Assembly: GCF_013184985.2 (NCBI RefSeq)
Contig: NZ_CP063418.1
Location: forward strand, 1,426,001 to 1,490,000
Origin: Actinomyces faecalis
GTDB taxonomy: Bacteria; Actinomycetota; Actinomycetes; Actinomycetales; Actinomycetaceae
DNA: 64,000 bases
Direction: 5' to 3'
Position numbers and translations under genes: made by a program. Under the pieces are notes generated by a model. The model made no database searches. It saw only the letters and a list, made by a program, of their open reading frames with translations, and was not told the origin of the DNA. Each line of letters opens with the position of its first letter. Position 1 is the stretch's first letter. Of this stretch, positions 16,687-26,967 are shown piece after piece.

Positions 16687-17580
16687 TCAGCCGCGCAGCG
16701 CGCTGACGGCGCTCGCCGTCGCCTCCTGCGCGGCCCGCTGCAGGTCCGCGGCCTGAGGGCCGGCACGCAGCACGCCGCGGGAGGTGGAGGCCAGGACCTG
16801 GGTCCGTGCCCGCCCGAAGACCTGCTCCAGCTCAGCCGCGCCCGCTCCCTGGGCCCCCACGCCGGGTGCCAGGAGCGGAGCGTTGGACGCTGCGAGATCG
16901 AGCCCGAGCCGGCTGACGGCGTCACCGGTCGTCGCTCCGACGACGAGGCCGACGCTGCCCAGCGTCCCGGCCGAGCGCGCGGCGGCGTTGAGCCCGGCCA
17001 CGGCGGCGACGACGACGCCGGCCACCGACCGTCCCTCGTCGTCGCGAGCGTGCTGGACGCTGGGTCCCTCCGGGTTGGAGGTCAGTCCCAGCACGAACAG
17101 ACCGCGCCCGGTCGCCTGAGCCAGCGCTACGGCCGGAGCCAGCGAGCCCACGCCCAGGTAGGGAGACAGGGTGATCGCGTCAGCCGCCAACGGCGCCCCG
17201 TCAGCGAGGTAGGCCTGGGCGTAGCCCGTCATGGTGGAGCCGATGTCCCCACGCTTGACGTCCAGGACGCAGAGGGTGTCGGCAGCACGCAGCGCCGCAA
17301 GAGTCTCCTCCAGCACCGCCACGCCGGCCGAGCCGTGACGCTCGAAGAAGGCCGACTGCGGCTTGACCGCGGCCACGCGTCCTCCCAGCGCCTCAACCAC
17401 TCGCAGGGAGAACTCCCTCAGCCCCGCCGCGTCGTCAGCCAGGCCCCAGGTCTGGAGCAGACCTGGATGCGGGTCGATGCCCACGCACAGGGGTCCGTGC
17501 TCGTCCATGGCGGCGGCCAGACGAGCCCCGAAGGGCAGGGTCCCGGGAAAGTCCTCGTGGACCTGGTCAGAAAGGCTCAT
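16687..17580 (-). CDS. pyrF: Orotidine 5'-phosphate decarboxylase (type 2)
   Basis: The 297-residue protein catalyses the last step of UMP synthesis, OMP to UMP. The active-site motif [12 protein letters not shown] with the Asp-Lys-Asp network is at ~110-121. [12 protein letters not shown] and [13 protein letters not shown] are typical of the long type 2 (actinobacterial) enzymes. The start ATG overlaps the carB stop by 4 bp (ATGA), placing it as the last gene of the pyrR-B-C-carA-carB-pyrF operon. Confidence 0.96.
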   Translation of the reverse strand: MSLSDQVHEDFPGTLPFGARLAAAMDEHGPLCVGIDPHPGLLQTWGLADDAAGLREFSLRVVEALGGRVAAVKPQSAFFERHGSAGVAVLEETLAALRAADTLCVLDVKRGDIGSTMTGYAQAYLADGAPLAADAITLSPYLGVGSLAPAVALAQATGRGLFVLGLTSNPEGPSVQHARDDEGRSVAGVVVAAVAGLNAAARSAGTLGSVGLVVGATTGDAVSRLGLDLAASNAPLLAPGVGAQGAGAAELEQVFGRARTQVLASTSRGVLRAGPQAADLQRAAQEATASAVSALRG

Positions 17581-20500
17581 CGCTGGTCACTCCCCTGCTG
17601 CCGGGCCGCGCGGTCAGCGTTGTGCTCCTGGAGGCTGCGGACCTTGAAGGGGCCGCGCAGCCGCGCCTCCAGCGCCTGGACCGCGGCCTGGAGCTCCTGG
17701 ACAGTGGTGATCATCGGCTTGCTCGCGCTGGTGGTCGCTGCGCGGATGGAGTAGCCGTCCGCGCGCGCTCCCTGGCCCTTGGGGGTGTTGACCACCATGT
17801 CCACCGCACCGGACTCGATAAGCCCGACGATGGTCTGCTCGCCGCTGTCGCTCACGCCCTCGCTCAGCTTGCGCACAGGCGTGGCGGGGATGCCGTTACG
17901 TCGCAGGACCTGAGCCGTCCCCGTAGTCGCCAGGATCGTGAAGCCGAGCTCAGCCAGGCGGGCCACGGGCAGGATGATCGCGCGCTTGTCGCGGTCGGCC
18001 ACCGAGACGAAGAGCGTGCCCTCGCTCGGCAGCCCGCCGTAGGCCCCGGCCTGGGACTTGGCGAAGGCCCGAGGGAAGTCGACGTCGTAGCCCATGACCT
18101 CACCGGTCGAGCGCATCTCCGGCCCCAGCACGGTGTCCACCACCCGGCCCTGCGGAGTACGGAAGCGCTTGAAGGGCAGCACCGCCTCCTTGACCGCGAT
18201 CGGGTCACAGGGGTCGGTGACCGAGGCGTCCTGCTCAGGCAGGTAGCCCTGGGCCTTGAGGGAGGCGATCGACTCCCCCGCCATGAGCAGGGCCGCGGCC
18301 TTGGCCAGCTGGACGCCAGTGGCCTTGGAGACGAAGGGAACCGTGCGCGAGGCGCGCGGGTTGGCCTCGATGACGTAGAGGGTGTCACTCATGAGAGCGA
18401 ACTGGATGTTGATCAGCCCCCGCACGCCCACGCCGGCCGCAATGGCCTTAGTGGAGCGACGGATCCGGGCGATCTCGGCGTCAGACAGGGTCATCGGCGG
18501 CAGCACGCAGGCCGAGTCCCCGGAGTGGATACCGGCCTCCTCGATGTGCTCCATGACCCCGCCCAGGAACAGCTCGTGGCCGTCGTACAGGGCGTCGACG
18601 TCGATCTCGATGGCGTCGTCGAGGAAGCGGTCGATGAGCAGGGGGCCGTTGGCGTAGGCGCCGCCGCTCTCCGCCCCGGCCCGGGCCAGGTAGTCCTCCA
18701 GGCCCGGGCGGTCGTAGACGATCTCCATGCCTCGTCCGCCGAGCACGTAGCTGGGACGCACGAGGACGGGGTAGCCGATGGCCTCGGCCACGGCCAGGGT
18801 CTGCTCGTCCGACCGTGCCGTGCCGTGGGCCGGGGCCGGCAGGCCGGCCTCCTCCAGGACGACGCCGAAGACCTGCCTGTCCTCGGCGGCGTCGATCGCC
18901 TCGGGGCTGGTCCCCAGGAGCGGCACGCCGGCAGCCTTCAGGCGCGCGGCCAGGCTCAGCGGGGTCTGCCCACCCAGCTGGACCACCATGCCGGCCACGG
19001 GACCGGCGGCCCTCTCCGCCTCGTAGACCTCCATGACGTCCTCGAAGGTCAGCGGCTCGAAGTACAGCCGGTCCGAGACGTCGTAGTCGGTCGAGACGGT
19101 CTCCGGGTTGCAGTTGACCATGACGGTCTCGTAGCGCTCGGCCAGCGCCATGGTGGCGTGGACGCAGGAGTAGTCGAACTCGATCCCCTGACCGATCCGG
19201 TTAGGCCCTGACCCCAGGATGATGACCGCCTCGCGCTCGCGCGGGGCCACCTCCGTCTCCAGGTCGTAGGTGGAGTAGTGGTAGGGCGTGCGTGCGGCGA
19301 ACTCGGCGGCGCAGGTGTCCACCGTCTTGTACACCGGGCGCAGCCCGAAGGCATGGCGCACCTCGCGCACCGTGTCCTCGCTGATGCCCCGCAGAGCCGC
19401 CACCTGAGTGTCAGAGAAGCCGTGGCGCTTAGCCTCGGCCAGCACCTCGCACGTGAGGGCAGGGGCCTCCTGGACGGACTCGGCGACCTCCTGCAGGAGC
19501 ATCATCTGGTCCAGGAACCACGGGTCGATCCTCGTGGCCTCGAAAAGCTGGTCCAGGGTAGCGCCACCACGGACGGCCTGCTGGAGGTCCAGCAGACGGT
19601 GCTCGGTGGGCACCTGGACGGACTCCAGCAGCGCGGCGGTGGCCTCGGCGTCAGGCGCCGGGCCGTCCCAGTGGAAGACCGTGCCCTTCTTGTCGATCGA
19701 GCGCATGGCCTTCTGCAGCGCCTCGGTGAAGGAGCGGCCGATCGCCATCGCCTCGCCCACCGACTTCATGGTGGTGGTCAGCGTCGGGTCCGCGCCGCGG
19801 AACTTCTCGAAGGCGAAGCGCGGGACCTTGACCACCACGTAGTCGAGCGTGGGCTCGAAGGAGGCCGGGGTCGAGCCGGTGATGTCGTTGGGGATCTCCT
19901 CCAGGGTGTAACCCACTGCCAGGCGCGCGGCGATCTTGGCGATAGGGAAGCCCGTGGCCTTGGAGGCCAGCGCCGAGGAGCGCGAGACGCGTGGGTTCAT
20001 CTCGATGACGATGACGCGCCCGGTAGCCGGGTCCACCGCGAACTGGATGTTGCAGCCGCCGGTGTCCACACCCACCTCACGGATGACGGCGATGCCGATG
20101 TCGCGCAGGCGCTGGAGCTCACGGTCGGTCAGGGTCAGGGCCGGGGCGACGGTCACCGAGTCACCGGTGTGCACGCCTACCGGGTCGACGTTCTCGATGG
20201 AGCACACGACGACGACGTTGTCCGCCTTGTCGCGCATGAGCTCCAGCTCGTACTCCTTCCAGCCCAGGATCGACTCCTCCAGGAGCACCTCGGTGGTGCG
20301 CGAGGCCGCTAGGCCCTGGCCCGCGATGCGCTCCAGGTCCTCCGCGTCGTAGGCCACGCCCGAGCCCAGGCCTCCCATGGTGAAGGAGGGGCGCACGACT
20401 ACCGGGTAGCCTCCCAGCGCCTCCACGCCCTCGTGGCACTCGGCCATGGTGTGGGCGATGTAGGAGCGAGCGACCTCCGCCCCGCAGCGCTCGACGACCT

Positions 20501-20900
20501 TCTTGAACTCGTCCCGGTCCTCACCGGCGTTGATGGCCGCGGCGTTGGCACCGATGAGCTCGACGTCGTACCTGTCCAGCACACCGGACTCCACCAGGCT
20601 CATGGCGGCGTTGAGGGCGGTCTGTCCTCCGAGCGTGGGCAGGAGGGCGTCAGGACGCTCGCGCTCGATGATGGTGGTGAGCACCTCGGTGGTGATCGGC
20701 TCGACGTAGGTGGCGTCGGCGATGTCAGGGTCGGTCATGATCGTGGCCGGGTTGGAGTTGACCAGGATGACCCGGACCCCCTCCCCGCGCAGCACGCGGC
20801 AGGCCTGGGTCCCTGAGTAGTCGAACTCGCAGGCCTGCCCGATGACGATCGGGCCCGAGCCGATCACCAGGACGGATCGGATGTCGTCACGGCGTGGCAT
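17577..20900 (-). CDS. carB: Carbamoyl-phosphate synthase large subunit
   Basis: The 1107-residue subunit makes carbamoyl phosphate from bicarbonate, ATP and glutamine-derived ammonia. It has the duplicated ATP-grasp halves: N-half beginning [27 protein letters not shown]-half beginning [22 protein letters not shown] at ~560. An MGS-like allosteric domain follows at ~950-1080 ([22 protein letters not shown]). Length is family-typical. It is separated from carA by 1 bp and overlaps pyrF by 4 bp. The same DNA has long antisense open frames caused only by GC codon bias. Confidence 0.98.
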   Translation of the reverse strand: MPRRDDIRSVLVIGSGPIVIGQACEFDYSGTQACRVLRGEGVRVILVNSNPATIMTDPDIADATYVEPITTEVLTTIIERERPDALLPTLGGQTALNAAMSLVESGVLDRYDVELIGANAAAINAGEDRDEFKKVVERCGAEVARSYIAHTMAECHEGVEALGGYPVVVRPSFTMGGLGSGVAYDAEDLERIAGQGLAASRTTEVLLEESILGWKEYELELMRDKADNVVVVCSIENVDPVGVHTGDSVTVAPALTLTDRELQRLRDIGIAVIREVGVDTGGCNIQFAVDPATGRVIVIEMNPRVSRSSALASKATGFPIAKIAARLAVGYTLEEIPNDITGSTPASFEPTLDYVVVKVPRFAFEKFRGADPTLTTTMKSVGEAMAIGRSFTEALQKAMRSIDKKGTVFHWDGPAPDAEATAALLESVQVPTEHRLLDLQQAVRGGATLDQLFEATRIDPWFLDQMMLLQEVAESVQEAPALTCEVLAEAKRHGFSDTQVAALRGISEDTVREVRHAFGLRPVYKTVDTCAAEFAARTPYHYSTYDLETEVAPREREAVIILGSGPNRIGQGIEFDYSCVHATMALAERYETVMVNCNPETVSTDYDVSDRLYFEPLTFEDVMEVYEAERAAGPVAGMVVQLGGQTPLSLAARLKAAGVPLLGTSPEAIDAAEDRQVFGVVLEEAGLPAPAHGTARSDEQTLAVAEAIGYPVLVRPSYVLGGRGMEIVYDRPGLEDYLARAGAESGGAYANGPLLIDRFLDDAIEIDVDALYDGHELFLGGVMEHIEEAGIHSGDSACVLPPMTLSDAEIARIRRSTKAIAAGVGVRGLINIQFALMSDTLYVIEANPRASRTVPFVSKATGVQLAKAAALLMAGESIASLKAQGYLPEQDASVTDPCDPIAVKEAVLPFKRFRTPQGRVVDTVLGPEMRSTGEVMGYDVDFPRAFAKSQAGAYGGLPSEGTLFVSVADRDKRAIILPVARLAELGFTILATTGTAQVLRRNGIPATPVRKLSEGVSDSGEQTIVGLIESGAVDMVVNTPKGQGARADGYSIRAATTSASKPMITTVQELQAAVQALEARLRGPFKVRSLQEHNADRAARQQGSDQR

Positions 20901-20901
20901 C

Positions 20902-22101
20902 TCAGCGAGCCTCCTTCATCAGGCGCACAAACCGGTCAAACAGGTGCTCGCCGTCGTGAGGCCCGGCAGCAGCCTCAGGGTGGTACTGGACGGAGAAGGC
21001 CGGCAGGTCCAGGGCGCGCAGGCCCTCGACGACGCCGTCGTTGAGGCCCACGTGGCTGACCTCGACACGCCCGTAGCGTCCTCCGTCATAGGGAGCCAGG
21101 CTCGCCTCCTCCACCGGGGCGTCGACGGCGAAGCCGTGGTTGTGCGCCGTGATCTCCACCTTGCCCGTCGCCCGGTCCAGGACCGGCTGGTTGACGCCGC
21201 GGTGCCCGTAGCCCAGCTTGTAGGTCCCGTAGCCCAGGGCCCGTCCGAAGATCTGGTTACCCAGGCAGATACCGAAGAAGGGGATACGAGCGTCAAGCAC
21301 ACCGCGCAGCAGCTCGACCTCGCTGGTGGCCGTGCCGGGGTCCCCAGGTCCGTTGGAGAAGAAGACGCCGTCGGGGCGCAGGGCGAGCACCTGGTCCAGG
21401 GTCGTGGACTGGGGCAGGACGTGCACCCGCACGCCGCGCTCGGCCAGCTGCCAGGGCGTGCGGCTCTTGATCCCCAGGTCGATGGCGGCCACGACGGCCA
21501 CCGGCTCGCGACCGGCGAGCTCGCCACTGGGCTCGACGACGTAGCCCTCCGGGGTGGTCACCTCCGAGGCCAGGGCGGCACCCGCCATCTGCGGGGCGCT
21601 GCGCACGGCCTCCAGACAGATCTGGACGGCCGCCGCCGACGGCCCGGCGGCGTCGTCGGCCCCCGCGGGCAGGGCGTGTCCGGAGAAGACTCCGGCGCGC
21701 ATGGCGCCGTGCTCACGAAGCCGGCGGGTCAGCGCCCGGGTGTCGACCTCACAGATACCGACCACGTCCTGGCTGACCAGCTCGTCCTCCAGCTCGCGCC
21801 TGGCACGCCAGCTGGAGGCACGGCGTGCGGGCTCGCGCACGACGTACCCGGCCACCCAGATCCGCGAGGACTCCGGGTCCTCGTCGTTGACACCGGTGTT
21901 GCCGATGTGCGGGGCGGTCTGGACGACGATCTGCCGGTGGTAGGAGGGGTCGGTCAGGGTCTCCTGGTACCCGGTCATCCCGGTGTTGAAGACGATCTCC
22001 CCCACGCTGCGCCCGATCGCGCCGTAGGCGCGTCCGCGCAGGACGTAGCCGTCCTCCAGGACCAGCAGGGCCGTACCGCGCTCGCGGCTGCGTCCGCTCA
22101 C
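20902..22101 (-). CDS. carA: Carbamoyl-phosphate synthase small subunit (glutaminase)
   Basis: The 399-residue class I glutamine amidotransferase subunit supplies ammonia to CarB. The N-terminal CPSase_sm domain has [17 protein letters not shown]. The C-terminal GATase has FSNGPGDP, the nucleophile Cys in [16 protein letters not shown], and the catalytic His-Glu in [13 protein letters not shown]. The start is GTG at 22101, 3 bp after the pyrC stop. Confidence 0.97.
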   Translation of the reverse strand: MSGRSRERGTALLVLEDGYVLRGRAYGAIGRSVGEIVFNTGMTGYQETLTDPSYHRQIVVQTAPHIGNTGVNDEDPESSRIWVAGYVVREPARRASSWRARRELEDELVSQDVVGICEVDTRALTRRLREHGAMRAGVFSGHALPAGADDAAGPSAAAVQICLEAVRSAPQMAGAALASEVTTPEGYVVEPSGELAGREPVAVVAAIDLGIKSRTPWQLAERGVRVHVLPQSTTLDQVLALRPDGVFFSNGPGDPGTATSEVELLRGVLDARIPFFGICLGNQIFGRALGYGTYKLGYGHRGVNQPVLDRATGKVEITAHNHGFAVDAPVEEASLAPYDGGRYGRVEVSHVGLNDGVVEGLRALDLPAFSVQYHPEAAAGPHDGEHLFDRFVRLMKEAR

Positions 22102-22104
22102 GTC

Positions 22105-23418
22105 TCAGTCCTCCTGTGCGGCGGTCGGGGTCCCGTCCAGCACCGTGGGACGGCCGTGCAGGAAGGTCGCGACGACCTGCCCCGGCAGCTCCATGCCGGC
22201 GTAGGGAGTGTTGGTCGAGGCGGTCCACTGGGCTCGCGGGTCGATGGTGCGGCGCACGCTGGGGTCCAGGACGGTGAGGTTGGCGCTCGCGCCCACCTCG
22301 ATGCCCTGACCCTGGTCACGCAGGCGACCGATGAGAGCCGGCGCCGTGGACATGGCCCGGGCCAGGTCCCTCCAGCTCATCCGGCCGGTGGAGACCATGG
22401 TCTCGATGAGTACCGGCAGCGCCGTCTCCAGCCCTGTCATGCCGAAGGCACCGGCCTGCCACTCGCAGTCCTTGGACTCCAGCGGGTGGGGGGCGTGGTC
22501 GGTGCCCACGACGTCGATCGTCCCGTCTGCCAGGGCCTGGCGGACGGCCTCGACGTCCTCGGCCGTGCGCAGGGGCGGGTTGACCTTGTACAGGGGCGAG
22601 TAGCTGCGTGCCAGCTCGTCGGTCAGCAGCAGGTGGTGCGGGGTGACCTCGGCCGTGACCTGGATGCCGCGGGCCTTGGCCCAGCGCACCAGGTCCACGC
22701 TGCCGGCGGTGGACAGGTGGCACACGTGCAGCCGAGAGCCCACGTGCTCGGCCAGCAGCACGTCACGGGCGATGATCGACTCCTCGGCCACGGCCGGCCA
22801 GCCGCGCAGGCCGAGCTCGGCACTGAGGGCCCCCTCGTGCATCTGGGAGCCCTCGGTCAGGCGGGGGTCCTGGGAGTGCTGGGCGATGACGCCGTCGAAG
22901 GCCTTGACGTACTCCAGGGCACGTCGCATGAGGACGGGGTCGGACACGCACCTGCCGTCGTCGGAGAAGACCCTCACGCGGGCGGCCGAGTACGCCATGG
23001 CACCCATCTCGCTCAGGTGCCTGCCCTCCAGGCCCTGGGAGACGGCACCCACCGGGTGGACATCGACCCAGCCGGCCTCACGCCCCAGCCGCAGGACCTG
23101 CTCGACCACTCCGGCGTTGTCCTGGACAGGGTTCGTGTTGGCCATGGCGAAGACGGCGGTGTAACCACCGACGGCTGCGGCCCGGGTGCCGGTGAAGACG
23201 GTCTCGGCGCTCTCACCGCCGGGCTCGCGCAGGTGGGTGTGGAGGTCGACGAGCCCCGGCAGGGCCACCAGGCCCTCCAGGTCGTGGCGGCGGGCGTCCG
23301 AAGGAGCCTGGGAGGCGGCGTCAGCGCCGATGGCAGCGATCTGGCCGTCACAGACGAGGACGTCCGTCGGGTCCTCGCCGTAGGGACGGACGCCGGTCAG
23401 AAGGTGGGAGGTGGTCAC
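22105..23418 (-). CDS. pyrC: Dihydroorotase
   Basis: The 437-residue class I (multifunctional-type) amidohydrolase cyclises carbamoyl-aspartate to dihydroorotate. Metal-site motifs are [10 protein letters not shown] at ~60, and [10 protein letters not shown] with downstream TPHHLLLTD. The catalytic Asp lies in [10 protein letters not shown]. The start is GTG at 23418, overlapping the pyrB stop (GTGA). It is third in the pyr operon. Confidence 0.97.
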   Translation of the reverse strand: MTTSHLLTGVRPYGEDPTDVLVCDGQIAAIGADAASQAPSDARRHDLEGLVALPGLVDLHTHLREPGGESAETVFTGTRAAAVGGYTAVFAMANTNPVQDNAGVVEQVLRLGREAGWVDVHPVGAVSQGLEGRHLSEMGAMAYSAARVRVFSDDGRCVSDPVLMRRALEYVKAFDGVIAQHSQDPRLTEGSQMHEGALSAELGLRGWPAVAEESIIARDVLLAEHVGSRLHVCHLSTAGSVDLVRWAKARGIQVTAEVTPHHLLLTDELARSYSPLYKVNPPLRTAEDVEAVRQALADGTIDVVGTDHAPHPLESKDCEWQAGAFGMTGLETALPVLIETMVSTGRMSWRDLARAMSTAPALIGRLRDQGQGIEVGASANLTVLDPSVRRTIDPRAQWTASTNTPYAGMELPGQVVATFLHGRPTVLDGTPTAAQED

Positions 23419-24404
23419 AGCTGGTTCCCTTCGTCGGCAAGGAGCAGGTAAAGAGCGGCCATGCGCACGGACACGCCGTTGCCGACCTGCTCGATGACGC
23501 GTGAACGGGGGTCGTCGGCCGCCTCGGCCGTGATCTCCAGGCCTCGGTTCATCGGACCGGGGTGCATGACGATGGCGTGCTCGGGCATCGCCGAGCGTCG
23601 TGCCAGGTCCAGGCCGTAGGAGCGCGAGTACTCCGCGGGGCTGGGGAAGTAGCCACCGCCGGCCGCGCTCATGCGCTCGCGCTGGACACGCAGCATCATG
23701 ACCGCGTCAGGCTGGACCTGCTCGATCGTGGCGTCCAGGTCGTAGGAGATCTCACAGGGCCAGCCCTCCATCCCCACCGGAAGGAGGGTCGGAGGAGCGA
23801 CGAGGGTGACCTCGGCCCCGAGGGTCGTCAGCAGGTCGACGTTAGAGCGGGCCACACGTGAGTGCAGCACGTCACCCACGATGACGACCCTGGCGTCCGC
23901 CAGGTCACGTCCCTGGGGTGCCGGGGAGCCGTCAGCCCGCTCCCCGGAAGGGTCGTACCAGCGGCGCAGCGTCATGGCGTCCAGCAGCGCCTGGGTGGGG
24001 TGCTGGTGCTTGCCGTCACCGGCGTTGAGGACGGGGACGTCGATCCAGCCCGCGTGCGCGAGCAGGTGGGCCGCGCCGTCGGCGCTGTGACGGATGACGA
24101 CGGCGTCAGCGCCCATCGCCATGATCGTCTGCGCCGTGTCCTTGAGGGACTCCCCCTTGGACACCGACGAGCCCTTGGCCGAGAAGTTGATGACGTCGGC
24201 GCTCAGGCGCTTGGCGGCCGCCTCGAAGGACAGGCGGGTGCGGGTGGAGTCCTCGAAGAAGAGGTTGACCACCGTCTTGCCACGCAGGGTGGGCAGCTTC
24301 TTGACGGCGTGACGCTGGGTGGCAGCCATGGCCTCGGCGGTGTCCAGGACCATGACGGCCTCGTCATGGCTGAGGTCCTTGGCGCTGAGCAGGTGCTTCA
24401 TCAC
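23415..24404 (-). CDS. pyrB: Aspartate carbamoyltransferase catalytic subunit
   Basis: The 329-residue enzyme condenses carbamoyl phosphate with aspartate. The carbamoyl-phosphate loop [27 protein letters not shown], and [11 protein letters not shown] with [10 protein letters not shown] are all present. No pyrI regulatory subunit is nearby, so control is probably through PyrR. Starts GTG 24404 and ATG 24401 are adjacent; either overlaps the pyrR stop. Confidence 0.97.
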   Translation of the reverse strand: MMKHLLSAKDLSHDEAVMVLDTAEAMAATQRHAVKKLPTLRGKTVVNLFFEDSTRTRLSFEAAAKRLSADVINFSAKGSSVSKGESLKDTAQTIMAMGADAVVIRHSADGAAHLLAHAGWIDVPVLNAGDGKHQHPTQALLDAMTLRRWYDPSGERADGSPAPQGRDLADARVVIVGDVLHSRVARSNVDLLTTLGAEVTLVAPPTLLPVGMEGWPCEISYDLDATIEQVQPDAVMMLRVQRERMSAAGGGYFPSPAEYSRSYGLDLARRSAMPEHAIVMHPGPMNRGLEITAEAADDPRSRVIEQVGNGVSVRMAALYLLLADEGNQL

Positions 24405-24973
24405 TTGTCCTCCGCTCCGTCGATGATGGTGACGGCATCGGCCTGGGCACCGAGCTCGGTCAGGGAGACGATGACTTTCTCGGTGCGGGAGGTCGGCAGG
24501 TTCTTGCCCACGTAGTCCGCCCGGATCGGCAGCTCGCGGTGGCCCCGGTCCACGAGGACCGCCAGCTGGACGGCCGCCGCGCGCCCGATCGAGCCCAGGG
24601 CGTCCAGGGCCGCGCGGATGGTGCGTCCGGAGTACAAAACGTCATCGACGAGGATGACGGTGCGTCCCTCCAGCGTGCCGCCGGGAATGAGGGTGGGTTG
24701 GGGAACGCGGATGGGGTGGCGACCCAGGTCATCGCGGTACATGGTGATGTCCAGGGTGCCAACCGGCACCTCCCGACCCTGTTCCCCCACTGCGGTGGCT
24801 AGCGCCGCGGCCAGCCGCCTGGCCAGCGGGACACCGCCTGAGGGGATACCGAGGAGGAGGACGTCCTCGCCTCCCCGGTTGCGCTCAACGATCTCGTGAG
24901 CGATGCGAACGAGGGAGCGCGCGATCTCGACGTCGCCGAGGATCTGCTTCCCGGTGGACTGCGTGCTGGCCAC
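24401..24973 (-). CDS. pyrR: PyrR bifunctional regulator / uracil phosphoribosyltransferase
   Basis: The 190-residue protein belongs to the PRPP-dependent phosphoribosyltransferase fold. It binds pyr mRNA when UMP is high and also converts uracil to UMP. The PRPP motif [19 protein letters not shown] is at ~104-122. [14 protein letters not shown] and [10 protein letters not shown] are typical of PyrR. The start is GTG at 24973 behind a strong GGAAGGAGG. It leads the pyr operon, and its own ribosome-binding site lies on a PyrR-type hairpin, implying autoregulation. Neighbouring nusB, its usual partner, is displaced by a Tat-exported protein gene. Confidence 0.96.
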   Translation of the reverse strand: MASTQSTGKQILGDVEIARSLVRIAHEIVERNRGGEDVLLLGIPSGGVPLARRLAAALATAVGEQGREVPVGTLDITMYRDDLGRHPIRVPQPTLIPGGTLEGRTVILVDDVLYSGRTIRAALDALGSIGRAAAVQLAVLVDRGHRELPIRADYVGKNLPTSRTEKVIVSLTELGAQADAVTIIDGAEDK

Positions 24974-24980
24974 GGTGCGT

Positions 24981-25009
24981 GGACCTCCTTCCCCGCCTCA
25001 CTGGACGGG
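24981..25009 (-). promoter_or_regulatory. PyrR RNA-binding hairpin overlapping the pyrR ribosome-binding site
   Basis: On the minus strand a CCCG/CGGG stem (24992-25009) encloses TCCAGTGAGG. This matches the PyrR anti-antiterminator consensus core UCCNGNGAGG. The 3' arm runs directly into the Shine-Dalgarno GGAAGGAGGTCC (24981-24992) of pyrR. The layout resembles the mycobacterial pyrR leader, where PyrR binding represses translation. No terminator/antiterminator pair is seen, so translational control is the more likely mechanism here. Confidence 0.75.
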
Positions 25010-25032
25010 CTTCAAGGATGATGGTCAGGCAC

Positions 25033-25038
25033 ATCCTA
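25033..25038 (-). promoter_or_regulatory. Possible -10 box of the pyr operon
   Basis: The minus strand reads TAGGAT about 24 bp upstream of the PyrR hairpin, which would give a leader of about 50 nt. No convincing -35 hexamer is present, so this is only a candidate. Confidence 0.3.
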
Positions 25039-25270
25039 ACGCTCCGGCAGACGTGTGCGCCCAGCCTGGCAGGAGGCGTGCGCTTAGCTCGGTGGGGCTT
25101 GCGCCAGGCGCCCGCACCATGCACGCGCGGCCAGGCCCCTAGTCCCACCCCCACCCTCCTCCACCGGCGACACTCGCGGGACCGAGGTCCTGGACTCTTG
25201 TGAGTTTAAACATAAAAGACTTCTCTTCTACCGCGCTTTTTCAGCGAGATTTCAAGGAGTCACTCACACG

Positions 25271-25282
25271 CCCCCCCCCCCC
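25271..25282 (+). repeat. 12-C homopolymer upstream of a Tat-exported protein gene
   Basis: Twelve consecutive C lie 111 bp before the ATG at 25394. Two other Tat-protein genes in the window also have C-tracts (10 C each) upstream. Unlike those, this tract has no TTGACA immediately before it. Long C runs are prone to slipped-strand length change. Confidence 0.85.
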
Positions 25283-25393
25283 GGCCGACGAAGACGCGAC
25301 GATGAGTGTCTTAGGTCCTGGATTGATGTACTACCTTGGTCCCATTCGCTCTGACACGGAGCTACCTGACACTGCGACAAGAGAGCCACATTG

Positions 25394-26413
25394 ATGCCAC
25401 TCGCCTCACCTTCTTCCTCACGGCCCACCGCGTCCCTGCCGCGGCGCGGACTGATCCGCGGGGCGGCTTGGTCCGTCCCGGCGATCGCCATTGCCGCCGC
25501 CGCTCCTGCGGCCGCTGTCAGCAGTGACCGTAACGTCCCCGATGGTAAGAAGGGCCCTTACGGCTTGTACGTCAGCGCCGCCGCCACAATGGGTGGCACC
25601 GGTTACGCCGGAGGAAACAACAACGGCGGAGCCTACACGCAGCCTGAGCCCACGTCTGACGCGTTATGGAGTGACGCCAGGGGCTACCCTGTCGGCAGCT
25701 ACTACACCAACGGTGAAGGCGATTTCACCCCCTACTCCAACTCCCGCTCCGGAACGCAGAACACCTATGCCTCCACCAGCGGTTTCTGGTGGCAGGCTCC
25801 TCGCGATGCGAATGGTGAATTCATCAAGAGGTCCACCGCCACCCTGGTCAAGGGCGCTACCTTCGTCACCAAGGTCACTGCGGTCTTCCCCGACACCTGG
25901 GAGCCCAATGACCCCGCTACCACCCATTTTACCAACTGGAACGGTCTGTGGATCACGGACCAGCGCACCATCTGGGCGGACGACAAGGGCCGCGAGGGCA
26001 CGAGCAACACCCAAGCCCTCGGGGCGCCGACACACCCCGTGGCCTTTGACAACACTCCTCACACCTGGACGGCCACCCCGCTGACGTACACCAAGCAGCC
26101 GGACGGATCGTGGCTAGTGGAGGGCACCATCACGGCCACCACGACCCGAGACTCCAAGATCGAGGTCACTGCTCAAGGAGGCAGGACCTATGGGCAGGCC
26201 CGGTTCATGCCGTCGAATATCCTCATTCAGACGAATAACGGGTGGTTGGGCTTCAAGCTCACCTCCTGGGTCCAGAACGCGACCCTGACCTACACCGTCC
26301 CGGCCGGGGCGGGCCCCGCCCCGGCTCCCAGGACCATCACGAATGACCTGACACAGACCACCTTCATCCGCCCCGCGCGTTCACAGGATTACTGGGGAGA
26401 CCGCAGGCCCTGA
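25394..26413 (+). CDS. Tat-exported protein of unknown function
   Basis: The protein has 339 residues. A twin-arginine signal lies at ~12-42: PRRGLIRGAAWSVPAIAIA followed by an Ala-rich stretch and an AxA-type cleavage site. It closely matches the signals of the two proteins at 58.8 and 60.2 kb. The mature part is rich in Gly, Asn, Thr and Trp (GFWWQAPRDANG, FTNWNGLWITDQ), has no cysteine or membrane helix, and resembles no family I can name. ATG 25394 is preferred to the adjacent TTG. The gene is inserted between nusB and pyrR, an otherwise conserved junction, and is closed by a 26-bp hairpin. Codon use is less GC3-biased than in the housekeeping genes. Confidence 0.8.
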   Translation: MPLASPSSSRPTASLPRRGLIRGAAWSVPAIAIAAAAPAAAVSSDRNVPDGKKGPYGLYVSAAATMGGTGYAGGNNNGGAYTQPEPTSDALWSDARGYPVGSYYTNGEGDFTPYSNSRSGTQNTYASTSGFWWQAPRDANGEFIKRSTATLVKGATFVTKVTAVFPDTWEPNDPATTHFTNWNGLWITDQRTIWADDKGREGTSNTQALGAPTHPVAFDNTPHTWTATPLTYTKQPDGSWLVEGTITATTTRDSKIEVTAQGGRTYGQARFMPSNILIQTNNGWLGFKLTSWVQNATLTYTVPAGAGPAPAPRTITNDLTQTTFIRPARSQDYWGDRRP

Positions 26414-26423
26414 CCTTGAGTCT

Positions 26424-26481
26424 CGTACCTAGATGAGGGGGGATCCGAGCATCAGCTCGGATCCCCCCTCATCTAGGTACG
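26424..26481. terminator. 26-bp perfect bidirectional hairpin
   Basis: The arms 26424-26449 and 26456-26481 are perfectly complementary over 26 bp around a 6-nt loop, including a G6/C6 pairing. It lies between the convergent Tat-protein gene and nusB and probably terminates both. No U-tract is present on either side. Confidence 0.85.
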
Positions 26482-26494
26482 GGCCGCGTGAGAG

Positions 26495-26962
26495 CTAACG
26501 CAGCATCGGTGACAGGTCACCGATGCGTCCCAGGACCCCGCCCAGATAGCGCGGGGAGTCGTCCGTGGAGAGCATCTTGGCCAAGGTCTGGGCTTCGTCA
26601 AGGGCGACGGGCACGTCGACGTCATCGTTGTAGATGATCTCCCAGGTCGTGACCCGCGCGATGGCGCGGTCCACGGCAGGCATCCGCGCCAGGCTCCAGC
26701 CCTGGGAGTAGGTCTCGATATGCTCGTCGATCTGCTCCAGGTGGTCCGCCACCCCACCGAGGATCTGCCGCGTGTAGGCCGGGGCCTCGGTGTGGTTGGC
26801 GGAGTGGACCGCCCGCTCAGCCGCCAGGGCCCGCAGGTTGTCGGCTGCCTGGCCAGGGCTCAGCAGGCCACGCTGGTCAGCTTCGAAGAGGATCTCGACG
26901 GCGCGCCGCCGTGCCTTGGTCCGGGCGGTGACGGTGTGCTTGATCCGTGCGGAGTCAGTCAT
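26495..26962 (-). CDS. nusB: Transcription antitermination factor NusB
   Basis: The 155-residue all-helical RNA-binding protein acts with NusE (S10) at boxA of rRNA operons. Typical segments are ARTKARRRAVEILFEADQRG at the N-terminus, RMPAVDRAIARVTTWEI, and VALDEAQTLAKMLSTDDSPRYLGGVLGRI near the C-terminus. The start lies 5 bp after the efp stop, as in most actinobacteria, so efp-nusB are cotranscribed. The 3' end is marked by the long hairpin at 26424. Confidence 0.96.
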   Translation of the reverse strand: MTDSARIKHTVTARTKARRRAVEILFEADQRGLLSPGQAADNLRALAAERAVHSANHTEAPAYTRQILGGVADHLEQIDEHIETYSQGWSLARMPAVDRAIARVTTWEIIYNDDVDVPVALDEAQTLAKMLSTDDSPRYLGGVLGRIGDLSPMLR

Positions 26963-26967
26963 ACCGA

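Larger units (their letters stand above)
25010..25393. other. Intergenic region between divergent pyrR and Tat-protein genes
   Basis: This non-coding stretch holds the candidate pyr promoter near 25035 and an AT-rich pocket at 25198-25260 containing GTTTAAAC, much lower in GC than its surroundings. A 12-C homopolymer at 25271-25282 follows. No convincing gene or standard promoter for the plus-strand gene was found; short open frames here look like chance. Confidence 0.6.

Noticed and set aside
20842..23451. 869-codon plus-strand open frame opposite carA/pyrC
   Set aside because: Spans the junction of two clear genes on the other strand and has no protein-like motifs; a codon-bias shadow.
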